From: Valencia hispanica
Taxonomy: Eukaryota > Chordata > Actinopteri > Cyprinodontiformes > Valenciidae
Direction of reading: 5' to 3'
Assembly (NCBI GenBank): GCA_963556495.2
Contig: OY747713.1
Span: 30,126,461 to 30,190,460, forward strand
DNA: 64,000 bases
Position numbers and translations under genes: made by a program. The first letter of the stretch is position 1. Every line of letters begins with the position of its first letter. Below, piece by piece: positions 52,201-62,199 of the stretch. The notes beneath the pieces were generated by a model. It ran no database searches. It worked only from the letters and a program-made list of their open reading frames with translations, and was not told the DNA's origin.

Positions 52201-55200
52201 TAGATGAGCATGAAGTGTTGTTTATGGTGGTTTATTGCTCTGTTAGGGTTTCTAATGACTTGCATATTATTTCAGTCCCTAGATGACCTGAGCAACTCCT
52301 GCCATGATGAATTTCTGCAGCTACATGCCTTCATATCTGACACGGGTATGTCTACTAACCTCTCGTAAAGCAACTGTGTTGTTCTTGGGGTTAAGTTTAT
52401 TTTGTGGCATTTTTTAGAAATATACATTTCAGATGAATGAGGAATGAAACTAGTGTGTGAATGTTTCCAGATGTATATTATCTTTTAGGCAGAATAATGT
52501 GTGACTATGTCCAGGTGAACTCCTTCTAGTTTCTCCCTGCATTTTCTCTAACATTTCACCTCTTAAGTTCTGTTCATGTTTATGTATGTTTATCTCACTT
52601 CATGTTGTGCCAGTATTTTGTTTCTTTCATTCCATTACCTTCAATGTTTTTTTTGTTCTTCCCCTTTTTGCTTCCTCTTCCCTCCCTTACTTTTCCTCCT
52701 TTTTTTCATTTCCACACATTATGCTCATTCTTTCTTTCGCCTGATTTCTTCTCCACCCTTTACACCTTTTTTATTTATTTATTTCTTTGCCCGCTACTTT
52801 CTTTCCTTTCATCACCCCTTCCTTCATCTTCCAACTCCCCTTATTTGGGATGTTTTCCTGGACGGAGTAGCTGATTCTTTTCTTCCTGGCTTCTGGGGTG
52901 CCACAGGGGTTTGCAACGATCATGGTAAGACCTACGCACTTTACGCCATCACCGTGTTCAGACGCAACCCAGATGGCAGCGAGGACTGCTGGAAGACGTA
53001 CCGTCGCTACTCAGACTTCCATGACTTCCATATGAGGATAACGGAACAGGTGATTAAAACGAGTTTGCTGCAGTGTTTTAAATTTGCAGCAGCAACATTT
53101 GCACTGTTTCTTTACGCAAATATGGTCAAATGTGTTTTAGTTTGAGAACCTGGCGTCGATCCTTAAGCTTCCAGGAAAGAAAACGTTTAACAATATGGAC
53201 AGAGAATTTCTGGAGAAGAGAAAAAAAGACCTCAATGCTTACCTTCAGGTAATTATCAGGATTCCTGCGCAGTGTTGAAAATTCTGGGATTTGATTTTAG
53301 TAGTTTCTGAATAAGTATGAAAAAAAAAAAAAGAATATGAAAAAATTGTATTTCCAGACTTTATGCCACTTCCCATTTTTTTATTTTTGTGCCCTTCCTT
53401 CTTCTCTTCCTTCTTTGTATCATGTCTCTGTTTGTATCTTATCTGTTCCTATTTTCTACATAATTGCACACATCCATTTCTTCGTTCTTTGTTTTCTTTC
53501 TTTCCTTGCTTCTGTTGTACATCCTTTTATTCCTTCCTTGTGTACTTCTTTTTTCCACCGCTCCATCCATCCAAATTGGAAAAAGTCTTGAATTCTTTGT
53601 GAAAAATATGTGCAAAGTCTGAATTGTGTAGTATGTCAGCTTGCATTATTTTTTTATTTGTATTATCATGTATAAATGTGTGTTTCAGTTGCTGCTAAAC
53701 CCAGAGATGGTGAAGGCCTGTCCAACTTTGATTCCCTACGTCTATGACTTCCTAGAGAACAAGGCCTACAGCAAGGGCAAAGGAGAGTTTGCTCGAAAGG
53801 TCTTTACATTTCTTCACATGAAAATGATTGATTTTGTGTTGTCTAAACTTTGAAAAACATTGTGCTTTGTCTAGTTGTCTAATGCTAAATGTAAAGTGTT
53901 ATGTTTTTGGTGCTTCATCTTCAGATAGACACATTTGTGAATCCTTTGCGAAGCTCCATGAGGAACGTGTCCAACGCAGTGAAATCTCTGCCAGACAGCC
54001 TGGCTGAGGGAATGAATAAAGTCTCTGACAACATGGGCCGCATGTCAGAAAGACTTGGTCAGGACATCAAACAGAACATATTCAAGGTCTGTAAAGGGGT
54101 TATTAAAGAACATATATTGTGTCTTCTCACTTTCCAAAGGTGTGAAATATGTTTTAAAAAAGGTGCGAAGAAATATGAGCACAAGGGAGTGGAAAACAAA
54201 GGCAAAAGTTGTCAAATAGTGATTATTATGGTATACCAATCCAAGCTCATTAGTGAAAAACTTGTATAGTGATATGTCTTCTAAGACAGTAGCTGTGAGA
54301 CCTAACAGACCAGCACCCTATCCAGAGATTTAAAAGCAATCTGTGGTGAGCTTAGTCCGCTTGCAATTCACCACAGTAGCAATTGACCACTTGTAACAAA
54401 AACTATCCCTAGAAAACCCTAAAAGTCAGGCAACATTTAGGTATGTTTGGATTTCTGCTCCTGTTTTGACCTGCAGTTACTTTGAGGTGTACCTTTTTCT
54501 CCTGTAAAGTATTCTGTCACCAAATATTTGTATTAGCCAGCCATGCAGTGGCCTTGTAAGAGATTGCAGCAGTGAATGGAAGCAGCTCAAAGTCTATTAC
54601 CAGAATGAGTCTGTTTTACTCATACTTACTTCCCCGGTTGTAATTTAAAAGTAAAACATTTTTTCTGAGGACACTATCTGTCACACTACTGAAATTAAAA
54701 CCACTTCCATCCTCTGTTGGTTTTCTCACAATGTTGTTTGGCCCTCAAAAATCACTTCTAGCTAATGCTACGCATGCAGCGGATGGAAGATGAGTCAGAA
54801 TCCTGATTTACAATCTGTTCTTTATTGTTTAGAAAGTTTAAAATTAACCATCAGCTTCTAAAAACAAGAAAGGCTGATTGTGATTTTTCTGAACTGTATG
54901 CTTTCTAAAGTTTTCTGGCTCTAAGATAATTCTCTTTTTTTATGGTTCTCACAATTGAGTTTTCTCTTTTTACTGTTTCATTTGCTATTTAGATTGTATG
55001 GAACCAGCAGTTTGCCGTCTTAGGTTTTCTAACCTTGGCCTTTTTTTGTTAAGGTGCCTCCAGTTTTTCCAAAGTCCGATGTCGACCCAGAACACTGTCG
55101 AGTCTCTGCTCAGCTGGACGACAATGTGAGTCTGCAGGCAAGCTGTTCAGCTTCTATTTGAGCTGTTTTAGATTTGAGGTCAAACAGTAAGACCTGTCCC

Positions 55201-57388
55201 CTGCATGTCCAGGTTGATGATAATATCCCTCTACGAGTCATGCTGCTGCTGATGGACGAGGTGTTTGATCTCAAAGAGAAAAACCAGTGGCTGCGCAGGA
55301 ACATTAAGAACCTGCTGCAGCAGCTCATCAGAGCCACTTATGGAGACACAATCAACAGGTGAGACAAATGCTAAACTAAAAGAGAGGCTATGGTAAATAA
55401 TCAGGTTCACAAAGAGTCCGATTGTAAGAATTTTTCTCTTTTGTTTCTGAAGGAAAATTGTGGATCATGTCGACTACATGACCTCTCCAGAACAGGTGGC
55501 AGATTATGTGAAAAAGTTCAGGTAATCGTTTTGTTGCTGATTTGTCTGATTTTTGTTTAGTTTTTTTGGAGAAATTCAAGTAACTGTGTGTTTTCACACC
55601 TGTTCAGGGATTCCTACTGGCCTAATGGGATTCTAGCCGAGACCCCACCGCGCCGGGACAAGTGCATCCGTATGAGGACACGAGTAGCTGCCAAAACCAG
55701 CCTGCTAGGCATCATGCCAGGTTAAAACTATAAATTGTCACACTTTCCTTCTTTTCTCTTTGTAGATAATGCCTTGTAAAAAATATTTGAACGTCCCCTC
55801 ATTTTGTCATCTTCAATGTGATTTGGGGAATTTGACATACAAGTCTTAATACAAAGGTTTCCGTAAATGTAAAGTGGAGGAAAATGATAGGATTTACAAC
55901 ATGTTTTTGAATAGAATAAAAATATCCTTTGCCTCCCAGTTGGGTAACTAAAGTGTCACAGCAAACTTATTCACACAAGGTAAAAATATAAAAATAAGAA
56001 TAAGAGACTGTGTATTAAGGGCAAATTTACAACATAAGAAACATAATATTGTACATTTATTAAAAGTAGTATGCTCAGATTAAAAGAAATGTGCAGCAAG
56101 TTAGGGTAAAAGAAAGGAATATGTACAAGATGTGTATAAAAAACTAAAAATGATTTACAAGAATCGAAAAAAGCCCCCTTTATTTGCTGCCCACTCCCAT
56201 AAATAAATTCACTGCAACCAACTTTCTTCAGATGTTACCTAATTTGTAATTGTGTGTAATTTCATCTTTGTTTTTTCTTCTATGAATGTCTCAGTGGTTT
56301 GTTAGAGAACATTAGTGAGCAAACGGTATCATGAAGATCAAAAACAAAATGGACAGGTCACCGAGAAAGGACCTCTGTTCAGATGAAACCTTTAGCTTTT
56401 TGTCCTGCATACGAAACACTGTGGTATAAAACGAACACCAGTCATCCTAAACACACTATCTCCAAAGTGAAACACAGTGGTGGCAGCATCATGCTGTGGT
56501 GATGTTTTTGTGCAGCAGTGACAGAGAGGCTGGTCAGAGTCGATGGGCAGATGGATGGAGCTACATACAGGGTAATTAGGTAGAATAACGGTCAGAGGGT
56601 TAAAAAGACTTGAGACTGGAGCAGATGCTTATCCTCCAGTAGGACAATAATCCTAAACACACACAATGAAGTAGAGACAATTGGTTTAGATTATTGCACA
56701 GACATACGTTAGAATGGCCCAGTCAAAGTCCAGAGCTAATTTCAATTGAGAATCTGTGTGGAGACTTGAAAACTAGACGTTCAAGACTTTCCCCAAAAGA
56801 CTAATAGAAGGTGGTACTACCGAGTACGGAGTTAATGGGCTGAATACAAATAAAATGGCAGAGAGATAGTAGATTTTTAATTGTAAAAACATTGGAAAGC
56901 CCTGTATAATTTCTCATTCACTTCACCGTTATGACTTCATGTTGATCTATTACATAAAATGAAATTCAAATGCATTAAAGATTTTGTTTCAACATCACAA
57001 AATGTAGAAAGGTTGCGGCAAGGCACTATAACTACTCCAGGAGATATTCAGTTAAGATCACTATTGATCAAATGAATATAATTTTCCTCCTGCCTGTTTT
57101 TAATCTCAACACACTGCTGACAATCACAGCACATCTCTCTCTGTGCCCTCAGATGAGCTGAAGCACATAATCGGAGCGGACACCACGAGAAAGGGCATCC
57201 TCCGCGTCTTCGACATGTTTCAGTACCAGCCCATGAACCGGCGCCTGGTATACGTGTTCCTGGAGGGCTTCCTGGAGACCATGTTCCCTCAGTACAAATT
57301 CCCCGAGCTGTTCGTCAAGCTGCACTCCCGTTCGCCGCGCATTCACAGATACAGCCAGAAACTCAAATGCTCCTCGCTGAAGAGGTGA
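31259..57388 (+). CDS. snx13: Sorting nexin 13 (RGS-PX1), 25 coding exons
   Basis: Exons: 31259-31270, 43612-43724, 43818-43920, 44081-44170, 46702-46823, 46910-47028, 48905-49009, 49125-49213, 49405-49488, 49581-49719, 49842-49930, 50873-50972, 51347-51540, 51677-51781, 51862-52032, 52276-52345, 52907-53049, 53141-53248, 53689-53799, 53925-54086, 55054-55125, 55213-55358, 55453-55521, 55608-55720, 57153-57388. All junctions are GT-AG and they sum to 2865 nt, giving 954 residues, close to mammalian SNX13. It is an ER/endosome membrane protein linked to endosomal sorting, cholesterol export and Gs-alpha signalling. Residues about 8-48 form a hydrophobic hairpin; about 100-290 are PXA; about 365-510 RGS; about 569-690 PX with the phosphoinositide-site Arg pair in YRRYSDF (600-606); about 768-880 nexin-C. 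The start peptide MFAE parallels mammalian MLTE. Intron 1 is 12.3 kb. Intron 5 is only 86 bp with a weak acceptor, and introns 19-20 have GTCT donors. Confidence 0.95.
33723..34124. mobile_element. hAT-type MITE with 8-bp target duplication
   Basis: A 402-bp element starting TAGGGATGT and ending ACATCCCTA. It is flanked by GTAATAAA (33715-33722) and GTAGTAAA (34125-34132), 7 of 8 matching, as expected for hAT. The interior has the CGATAC/ATATCG-rich sequence of a widespread teleost hAT family. No transposase. It lies in snx13 intron 1. Confidence 0.8.
34860..35600 (-). mobile_element. Tc1/mariner-like transposon relic (family D), antisense
   Basis: The plus strand reads the antisense of a common fish DNA transposon, e.g. 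GATGTTGGACAAGAAGGCCT, GAGGTCAGGACTCTGTGAAG and CCATGTCTTTATGGACCTCG in the usual order, continuing to about 35590. The sense transposase strand is minus. Frames are broken and no terminal repeats are assigned. In snx13 intron 1. Confidence 0.7.
36840..37060 (-). mobile_element. Rex1-like LINE 3'-end fragment, copy 1
   Basis: The plus strand starts GATAGAATAGAAATTCCCTT and continues TGTCCCACACTGGGGAAATT, the reverse complement of the usual Rex1/CR1-type 3' tail in fishes. It shares sequence over about 220 bases with 55910-56150. In snx13 intron 1. Confidence 0.6.
38650..39330 (-). mobile_element. Tc1/mariner relic (family B), antisense
   Basis: The plus strand carries the antisense transposase order of family B: GGATGGAGAGCATCTGTGAA, then GATTTAGGTCTGGATTTTGA, CCATAAATGCCAGATTTTTA and a right end near 39320 (GACAAAATGTGGAGAAAG). 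A 209-codon minus-strand frame (38797-39426) overlaps it and is only decayed transposon sequence. In snx13 intron 1. Confidence 0.75.
40617..40830. mobile_element. hAT-like MITE fragment (GGGCTGCACGAT type)
   Basis: Starts TAGGGCTGCACGATCTATGG followed by GATATTGCAATGGCAATATT, the hallmark of a teleost non-autonomous hAT family. The right end was not found. Related TTGCAAT-rich sequence recurs near 41385-41660, which may be the rest of it or a second copy. Confidence 0.5.
41005..41135 (-). mobile_element. tRNA-derived SINE fragment
   Basis: The minus strand contains GGGTTCGATTCCTGAC, an RNA polymerase III B-box within a tRNA T-arm-like stem (TCGGG, 7-base loop, CCTGA), followed by TTTTGCTGCATGTATTCC and a CT-rich stretch, as in fish tRNA-derived SINEs. 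No complete tRNA cloverleaf is present. In snx13 intron 1. Confidence 0.5.
44677..45330. repeat. GC-rich, T-poor block after a C16 run
   Basis: In snx13 intron 4, a sudden change to GC-rich sequence begins at a run of 16 C (44677-44692). It is then C+A-rich and T-poor on the plus strand to about 45240, ending in CCAGGCCTGGCCTGGCCAGG. Overlapping Pro/Gln/Thr-rich frames (e.g. 44848-45249) arise from composition. It looks like an inserted repeat of unknown family. Confidence 0.5.
45866..46576. mobile_element. Non-autonomous DNA transposon (MITE), TTAA target duplication
   Basis: A 711-bp element flanked by TTAA (45862-45865 and 46577-46580). The left end is GGGGGACATATTATGC and the right end, reverse-complemented, AGGGGACATATTGTGC. 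No transposase. An inner segment at about 46195-46320 (GAAGAAACCTCCAGCAGAAC region) belongs to another fish repeat and looks nested. In snx13 intron 4. Confidence 0.82.
47085..48850 (-). mobile_element. Tc1/mariner relic (family B), antisense, split by an insertion
   Basis: The right-hand order of the antisense Tc1 family runs from CCTTGGAAATGTATTCACAC (47089) to TGCTTCTCTGATTAAA (47749), and resumes at 48585 with TGCTTTCCTTGCCCGG through about 48850. The 830 bases between are a separate TTAA-type element. This occupies most of snx13 intron 6. The transposase is dead. Confidence 0.82.
47750..48579. mobile_element. Non-autonomous DNA transposon nested in Tc1, TTAA(A) duplication
   Basis: An 830-bp insertion with ends GACCCACTCCAAT (left) and GACCCCCTCCAAT (right, reverse-complemented), flanked by TTAAA at 47745-47749 and 48580-48584. 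Removing it with one TTAAA rejoins the Tc1 sequence exactly. It contains a C-run (about 47935-47946) and a GC-rich centre but no transposase. Confidence 0.85.
49955..50770 (+). mobile_element. Tc1/mariner relic (family B), internally deleted
   Basis: Left end CCTTGTAAAAGGATTTACAC, right end TAAAGTGACAAAATGTGAAT. Transposase-related sequence remains at 50340-50530 (GGCCAGCCATGAAGAGC, then GGAGGAGCTACAAGGATCC). It makes up about 87% of snx13 intron 11 (49931-50872). Confidence 0.8.
55771..57029 (+). mobile_element. Tc1/mariner relic (family B) with a nested LINE tail
   Basis: Left end near 55771 (GCCTTGTAAAAAATATTTGA), right end near 57005 (CACAAAATGTAGAAAGG). Transposase segments appear at 56460-56800, e.g. 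GTGGTGGCAGCATCATGCTG and GAATGGCCCAGTCAAAGTCC. It fills most of snx13 intron 24 (55721-57152) and is broken by the Rex1-like fragment. Confidence 0.8.
55910..56150 (-). mobile_element. Rex1-like LINE 3'-end fragment, copy 2
   Basis: Shares order and sequence with 36840-37060, including TTCACACAAGGTAAAAATAT versus TTCACACAAAGATAAAAATA, and the following GGGCAAA and TTAC blocks. It sits inside the Tc1 relic of intron 24, so it inserted after that Tc1. Confidence 0.6.
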
Positions 57389-59342
57389 CAGGAAAGCACG
57401 GCGGCATCGGGACACGGGCCGACGACGGACGCGCAGAGACTCTGAGAGCTGGAAGTGAGGGGGTGTTATGTGTGCGATCGCGTGCCCTCAACTTGCTCTC
57501 ACGCACTCCCATCGGGGAAAAACACTCCTGGTTGTTTCCACTGAGACGCAAGCAAAGGATTAGCAGCTCTGAATGACACGTTCTAACACAAATTATATCA
57601 TTTGCACCAAGAGGCTGAATATGACAGTCTTTTCTTTTAGTTTCTATATTTTTTGTTGTTCTTTTTTGGACTTTTTACTTTTAAGCTTTACGTTGGCCAG
57701 CCAATGCTGCTTTCTTGTGGTTTAGACGAGCAGGTGATAAAATACTGCATAGTTTTTAAACTGCAGAACTTAATAGTGCAGACCCACACCTTGCCTTACT
57801 TTCCTGCATCAGTCCTCTATGTTGTGCGTTCCACCACGCAGTAGACACGTGAGCTGCAGAAGCACATATTCTTGTTTCCATTGCAACCATCAAATGTCAG
57901 AAGCACTGGGTTAAACAGACACTGTCCTGCAAATGTGAGCGAACAAGAAAGGGGCCGGAAGTGTTGGTTGTTTTTTTGGTTTTTTTTCGTCATTTCCTTC
58001 TCTCCACGGACAGGCCACATCCCCTTTAATGCAACTGTCATAACCTCTGACAACCAAAGCTCATGCTGTGTGTGTGTGCTTGCTTTTTACTGCTGAACAT
58101 GCAAAGAAAGAAAGACAGAAACCTTTAACGAGCTAAAAGGTGAGGAGAATGTATGTTCTGGTCTGCGTAGGTTTTTGCGCGAGTGTGTGTGTCTAGCTGA
58201 CCCTGTCTTAGGTCAGAAACTGTGCCAGTGTGAGCGAGTGAAGCAGCCTTAAATCTATATATAGTGTATACTGACCGAGATGCACGGCAGAGGGAGCTCT
58301 CCGTCTTGCCATTGGACTTTGAGGAAATCAAAAGGAGAGCTGGAGATCTTATCCCTAATCACTTTTATTCAGAAAAAAAATAATATTTTGATTTGGTGCA
58401 ATATATTTTTTGTGTAATGCATGTGCATTTTGAATCATGGTGTACTGAAAATGCTCATTCATCTTTTATGAGGAGAAATCAAGAAGTCGTCTTACCCCAA
58501 CAACTTAACATTCCGTTGTTGTAAAATGTTTATTTTACAGACTTGTTTTATAAGTCTGTTTTTTTTTTTTTTTTTTTTTTAAGTGTGCAGAATATGTCCA
58601 CATATCCCATGCTCACTATCACAGATTATCTACTGTGGGTATCAAAGTAGTAATCAGTGGTTGATCAGCTCCTGCACTACAGCTAGTTCAGAGGTGGTCT
58701 CGAACTGCTTCTTTTTAACTTCCTAATGGGTGTTTCATGTGTACAAGACTGTCATATTTGAGTGCAGAGATCTTGGGACCCGACTGCCTCCACTGCCTGT
58801 TGTGTGTGAAGCCCTGCTAAAATCAGGTCCAGCAAAATCACACACAAAAAGACTGTGGGCCAATAGAATTATTGCTATTTAGCACTTACTGTAGCAACTG
58901 TGGGAGATTCTCGTCCCCCCTCCCCATCTGTCCACCACCCACTCCCTCTACTGCTGTGATTTGCTTGCACGGGGCAGCCCTGGTGGACTCTGATTGGCTG
59001 GAGCAAGAAGGATGTGAAGCGAATCATTTACTTTTCTGCACGACTCTCCAAGCAGGAACTGTTTTTTTTTTTTCTACCCCAGCATATATGAATCTATGAT
59101 ACAGAAAATGAGTGCATATCTGTGTACATTATGTGTTAATAGTGTGCCTAAATGTACCGTCAACTCTATTTTCATATTTTTCTTTATCCAAAAAAAAAAG
59201 TAAAAGGAAAAAAAAAAGTCAATCGGAGCGTCAGGATCAGTTGACGTGACTAAAAAACGGTTTGGGGTTTTAGGTTTTTTGGCATCATACTCAAACATCT
59301 CCTGGTGAGCACTTGCGCTCAAATCAGTATAACACTAATAAA
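57389..59342 (+). other. snx13: snx13 3' UTR with poly(A) signal
   Basis: Nearly 2 kb from the stop codon to AATAAA at 59337-59342. The first 200 bases are GC-rich. It contains a T-run of about 20 (58561-58580) and no competing coding sequence. No earlier canonical AATAAA was noted in this stretch. The end point is predicted from the hexamer only. Confidence 0.55.
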
Positions 59343-60239
59343 AGGTAACTCAGACTAAATGAGCCATAGTTCCATTTGTCTTCAGTGTGTTTGTTTTCAT
59401 TCGTAAAGAGCTGCAGATGATGCTGCATGTGCATCAGGTTTGTGGTGTAATTCTTAAAACATCTGAGAAATCCCTTGTTGAATAGAGTCCTAAAGAAATA
59501 ACATTAAAAAAAACATCTTAGTGCTATCTTTTGAAATAACCTAAGCACAATTAAACTTGATTTATCCTGTTTATACCGCTTTGTTCCCACACCCCAGTTG
59601 AAATATTTCCAACTGCAAGGAAAATAACACAACCATGGTGTGGAAACTAAAGGAGAGCCATGCTACTCTGAAAATGAAGGCGACGCTCTTTCAATCTACA
59701 AGCAGCTTGTCTGATAGTCAGCTGACTGCAGGCTTTACATGAGCAGATAGCTTGACTAACCAGCTAATATGAACGTGCTTTACTCGCTACTCTATAAACC
59801 AAAATGGCACCAGGATTTATTCTGTCCAATGAGGATGTATAAACTCCAAAAATGAGTGTTTCACATATATTTGTTAGAATCAGAAATTATTGCTATTTTG
59901 GATTAAAGCAATTCGATCATGCTACACACGTTTGTTTAAATAAGATGAAACACAACACAAGGTTATCGTATCCTGAGAAATCAAAGGCAGTCCAGGCCAG
60001 GTGTTTTCCACAAGTTACTAAACCAAATATAACACCTTTGCCTTTTCTGTTCCAAACCTTACTTCTAATAAAGGGTCATAAAAAGCTACAGTGGCTAAAG
60101 TAAATACTATACACTTCACCGTATTGACATGAGATTCTCACGATTGTAACAACTTATCCAGTCCACACATGCAAGGAAATTAAATCATTAATGTCCATAT
60201 TATATATTCTATATTAAACTGCTAACCAGACAAAGTGAA
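59343..60239. other. Intergenic, no gene seen
   Basis: AT-rich unique sequence between the snx13 poly(A) signal and a Tc1 relic, with no recognised feature. Confidence 0.5.
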
Positions 60240-60715
60240 AAGAATGATCTGAAGATTTGTCCAAGAAACAATGAAGCTACAATTGTTAAAAATTAAAAAA
60301 AAACTTGCCAATGCTAGAATCCACCACTGAAGGAAAAACAATATTTAGGCAAGCCTGTCCAATACTGAGGGAATATAATCTAGTCAAATAAAACCAAGAT
60401 TGAACTCTGTTTGAAGGTCAACAGGGAATGTGTCCCACTGCAAAAACACCACATCAACAGGGAAGTTTGGAAGTGGGTACATCCTGATGTGGGGCATATA
60501 ACTGAAGGAAGGATAAAATGCACAAAAACATTTTTTTTTATTCAACAAAAATCTGATATCTACAGGGATGACGAAACAAGGTTCCAGAATAAGAAAATAC
60601 TAATCAGACAGGCTCAGCATACAACAGAAGAATACACAGTAAGTGTGGAAGGATGGACTAAAATGTTACCAACATCTGGTGTTAATTCCAGGTCAATTTC
60701 ACCTTTAGAAATATG
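60240..60715 (+). mobile_element. Tc1/mariner relic (family E)
   Basis: 60275-60700 follows the order of another fish Tc1 transposase: GAAACAATGAAGCTACAATT, ACCAAGATTGAACTCTGTTT, GGAAGTGGGTACATCCTGAT, GATGACGAAACAAGGTTCCA and GTGTGGAAGGATGGACTAAA. There are large internal losses and no intact frame. Confidence 0.65.
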
Positions 60716-60763
60716 AGAGTTCCTGATAGGTTTAGTACTTCTTTTAAAGGGGAGGGGAGTGGA

Positions 60764-60779
60764 GGGGGGGGGGGGGGGG
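60764..60779. repeat. G16 run in a G-rich tract
   Basis: Sixteen G preceded by GGGGAGGGGAGTGGA on the plus strand. It can form a G-quadruplex and is prone to slippage and assembly error. Confidence 0.9.
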
Positions 60780-61244
60780 AATTATGCAAAATGGACTTTC
60801 TGAAGCTTGATATCCTGAGAACCTGTCTTTCCCTCATTAAAAACCTACCTGAAGTGTTACTCTGACCCATTCACTCATGTTAGACTAATCTTTGAGTCTC
60901 TGCTGGTAGGTCTCGGGGTTGCTGAAACGCCTGCTCCCACCTATCCCCGCCTTTTCCACCCATCTCCTCCTCCGACCTTAGTACTCAGCCGAGAGCCTCG
61001 CCCCTGCAGAGCTCCCCTGCCCCTCCCCACAACTCCGGCTGAGTCATATAGTCAATGGCTGAGTGATTGTAACACACCTGCAGCTGCATGTCTTTTGCAC
61101 AGTATGTGACAAACTGAAGGAGAGTGTCAGAAAGAGTAGGTGTAGAGAGGCACAGGCGAAAATCAAGGCGTCCAATACGGAAGTACATTTCTTTAAGGTG
61201 GATTTGGATATGTGACAAACTTTTAAAAGACTTAAGGTGACAAT

Positions 61245-61250
61245 TTTATT
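61245..61250 (-). terminator. dmac1: Poly(A) signal of DMAC1
   Basis: AATAAA on the minus strand, 366 bases downstream of the DMAC1 stop codon. It is the first canonical hexamer after the last exon and would give a 3' UTR of about 385 bases. Confidence 0.5.
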
Positions 61251-61615
61251 GGAGTGTGCTATATAAGAGTAATACCCCCTCTTAAATACTGTATTTCCAT
61301 CAGTTTTAATACAGTAAGCTCTGCATTTACTTCTTGTTTCGCTGAGCTTCAAACTTGCATTATCTTGACAGAGGATAAGACTAATAGTTAATTTTGGTGG
61401 TGGTATCGTCTCTGGTTCTATTTGTCTTTCACAGGCTTAAGTTGAATGTAAAGTTCACATACCGTGACAATTTACATGGCAAGAAAAACATAAAATCAAT
61501 GATGGCGGACATTTCGAGCAGCATTTAGTTTCAAGTGTCTGTCTGCCGGTGCTAGGGACAGGTCTCTTCATGCCCACATCCGAGTTGTGTCCCGTTTTAA
61601 CGAGCAGCTCTTCGT

Positions 61616-61956
61616 TCATGTGGTCTTCCCCTGCGGTTTTCCTACCAAATCGGTGACGATGGCCACTCCCCAAGCGGCCAGACCTGGCGGAAAGTCACAG
61701 TAGAACATTCTTCAGACGACATCGGGTGAACGAACATGTCGGGATGTTGTAAAGACTTACCTGCTGCGAATGTGATCTGCGCCATCGTCCCCGCAGAGGT
61801 AGGGGCCCCCTGCTTCATCACCCTCCGAGCTGCGTTGAACACGTAAGCGGCAGACAGGAGCAGACCCCCCCCTGAGATGACCCTGCAGCCCCAGCAGCTC
61901 TTAGACGCCTGGATGGACTTTGACGAGGCGTCGATGGACTCGGGAGCTGTTGACAT
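61616..61956 (-). CDS. dmac1: DMAC1 (TMEM261), mitochondrial complex I assembly factor
   Basis: Two coding exons: 61956-61761 and 61683-61616, with a consensus donor (CAGCAG|GTAAGT) and an acceptor after CCGCCAG. The joined frame is 264 nt, 87 residues. After a short polar N-terminus come a CWGC motif and the first hydrophobic helix (RVISGGGLLLSAAYVF), a basic turn (NAARRVMKQGAPTSAG), then a second helix spanning the junction (MAQITFAAG + LAAWGVAIVTDLVG). Two membrane helices with a CxxC ahead of the first match DMAC1, which builds the distal membrane arm (ND4 module) of complex I in the inner mitochondrial membrane. Human DMAC1 is somewhat longer, mainly at the N-terminus. It is convergent with snx13. 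The intron is only 77 bp. Family assignment is from remembered features. Confidence 0.75.
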
Positions 61957-62190
61957 TGTACGTGTGGAGCGCCGTGCGTGCTAACGCCAAAAGCTAAAAA
62001 CGACTGGAACCTATGAAGCGAGTTTTGAGACCGCGCTGCTGTCTGAATTACGCTCCCGCCTCTAGAGGCCGCCAAAGTAAAGCAGCGGGGTTATGTTTAA
62101 ACTAGTCTTCATCCTTTGCAGTAATCCCTGTTAATGAGCGAAAACAAAACGAAGGTCGATTTAGCTAAGTGTTTCCAGGATAACGAGAGC
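61957..62190 (-). promoter_or_regulatory. dmac1: DMAC1 promoter region
   Basis: About 230 bases between the DMAC1 ATG and the LINE 3' end. The half nearest the gene (61960-62070) is CpG-bearing and GC-richer, with no TATA box, as in housekeeping genes. The LINE thus limits the proximal promoter. Confidence 0.4.
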
Positions 62191-62199
62191 GTGCTCTAT

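Noticed and set aside
52489..52514. Possible microexon in snx13 intron 16 flanked by TTTTAG and GTGAAC
   Set aside because: It is 26 nt, which would break the reading frame, and only weakly resembles the mammalian 33-nt exon.
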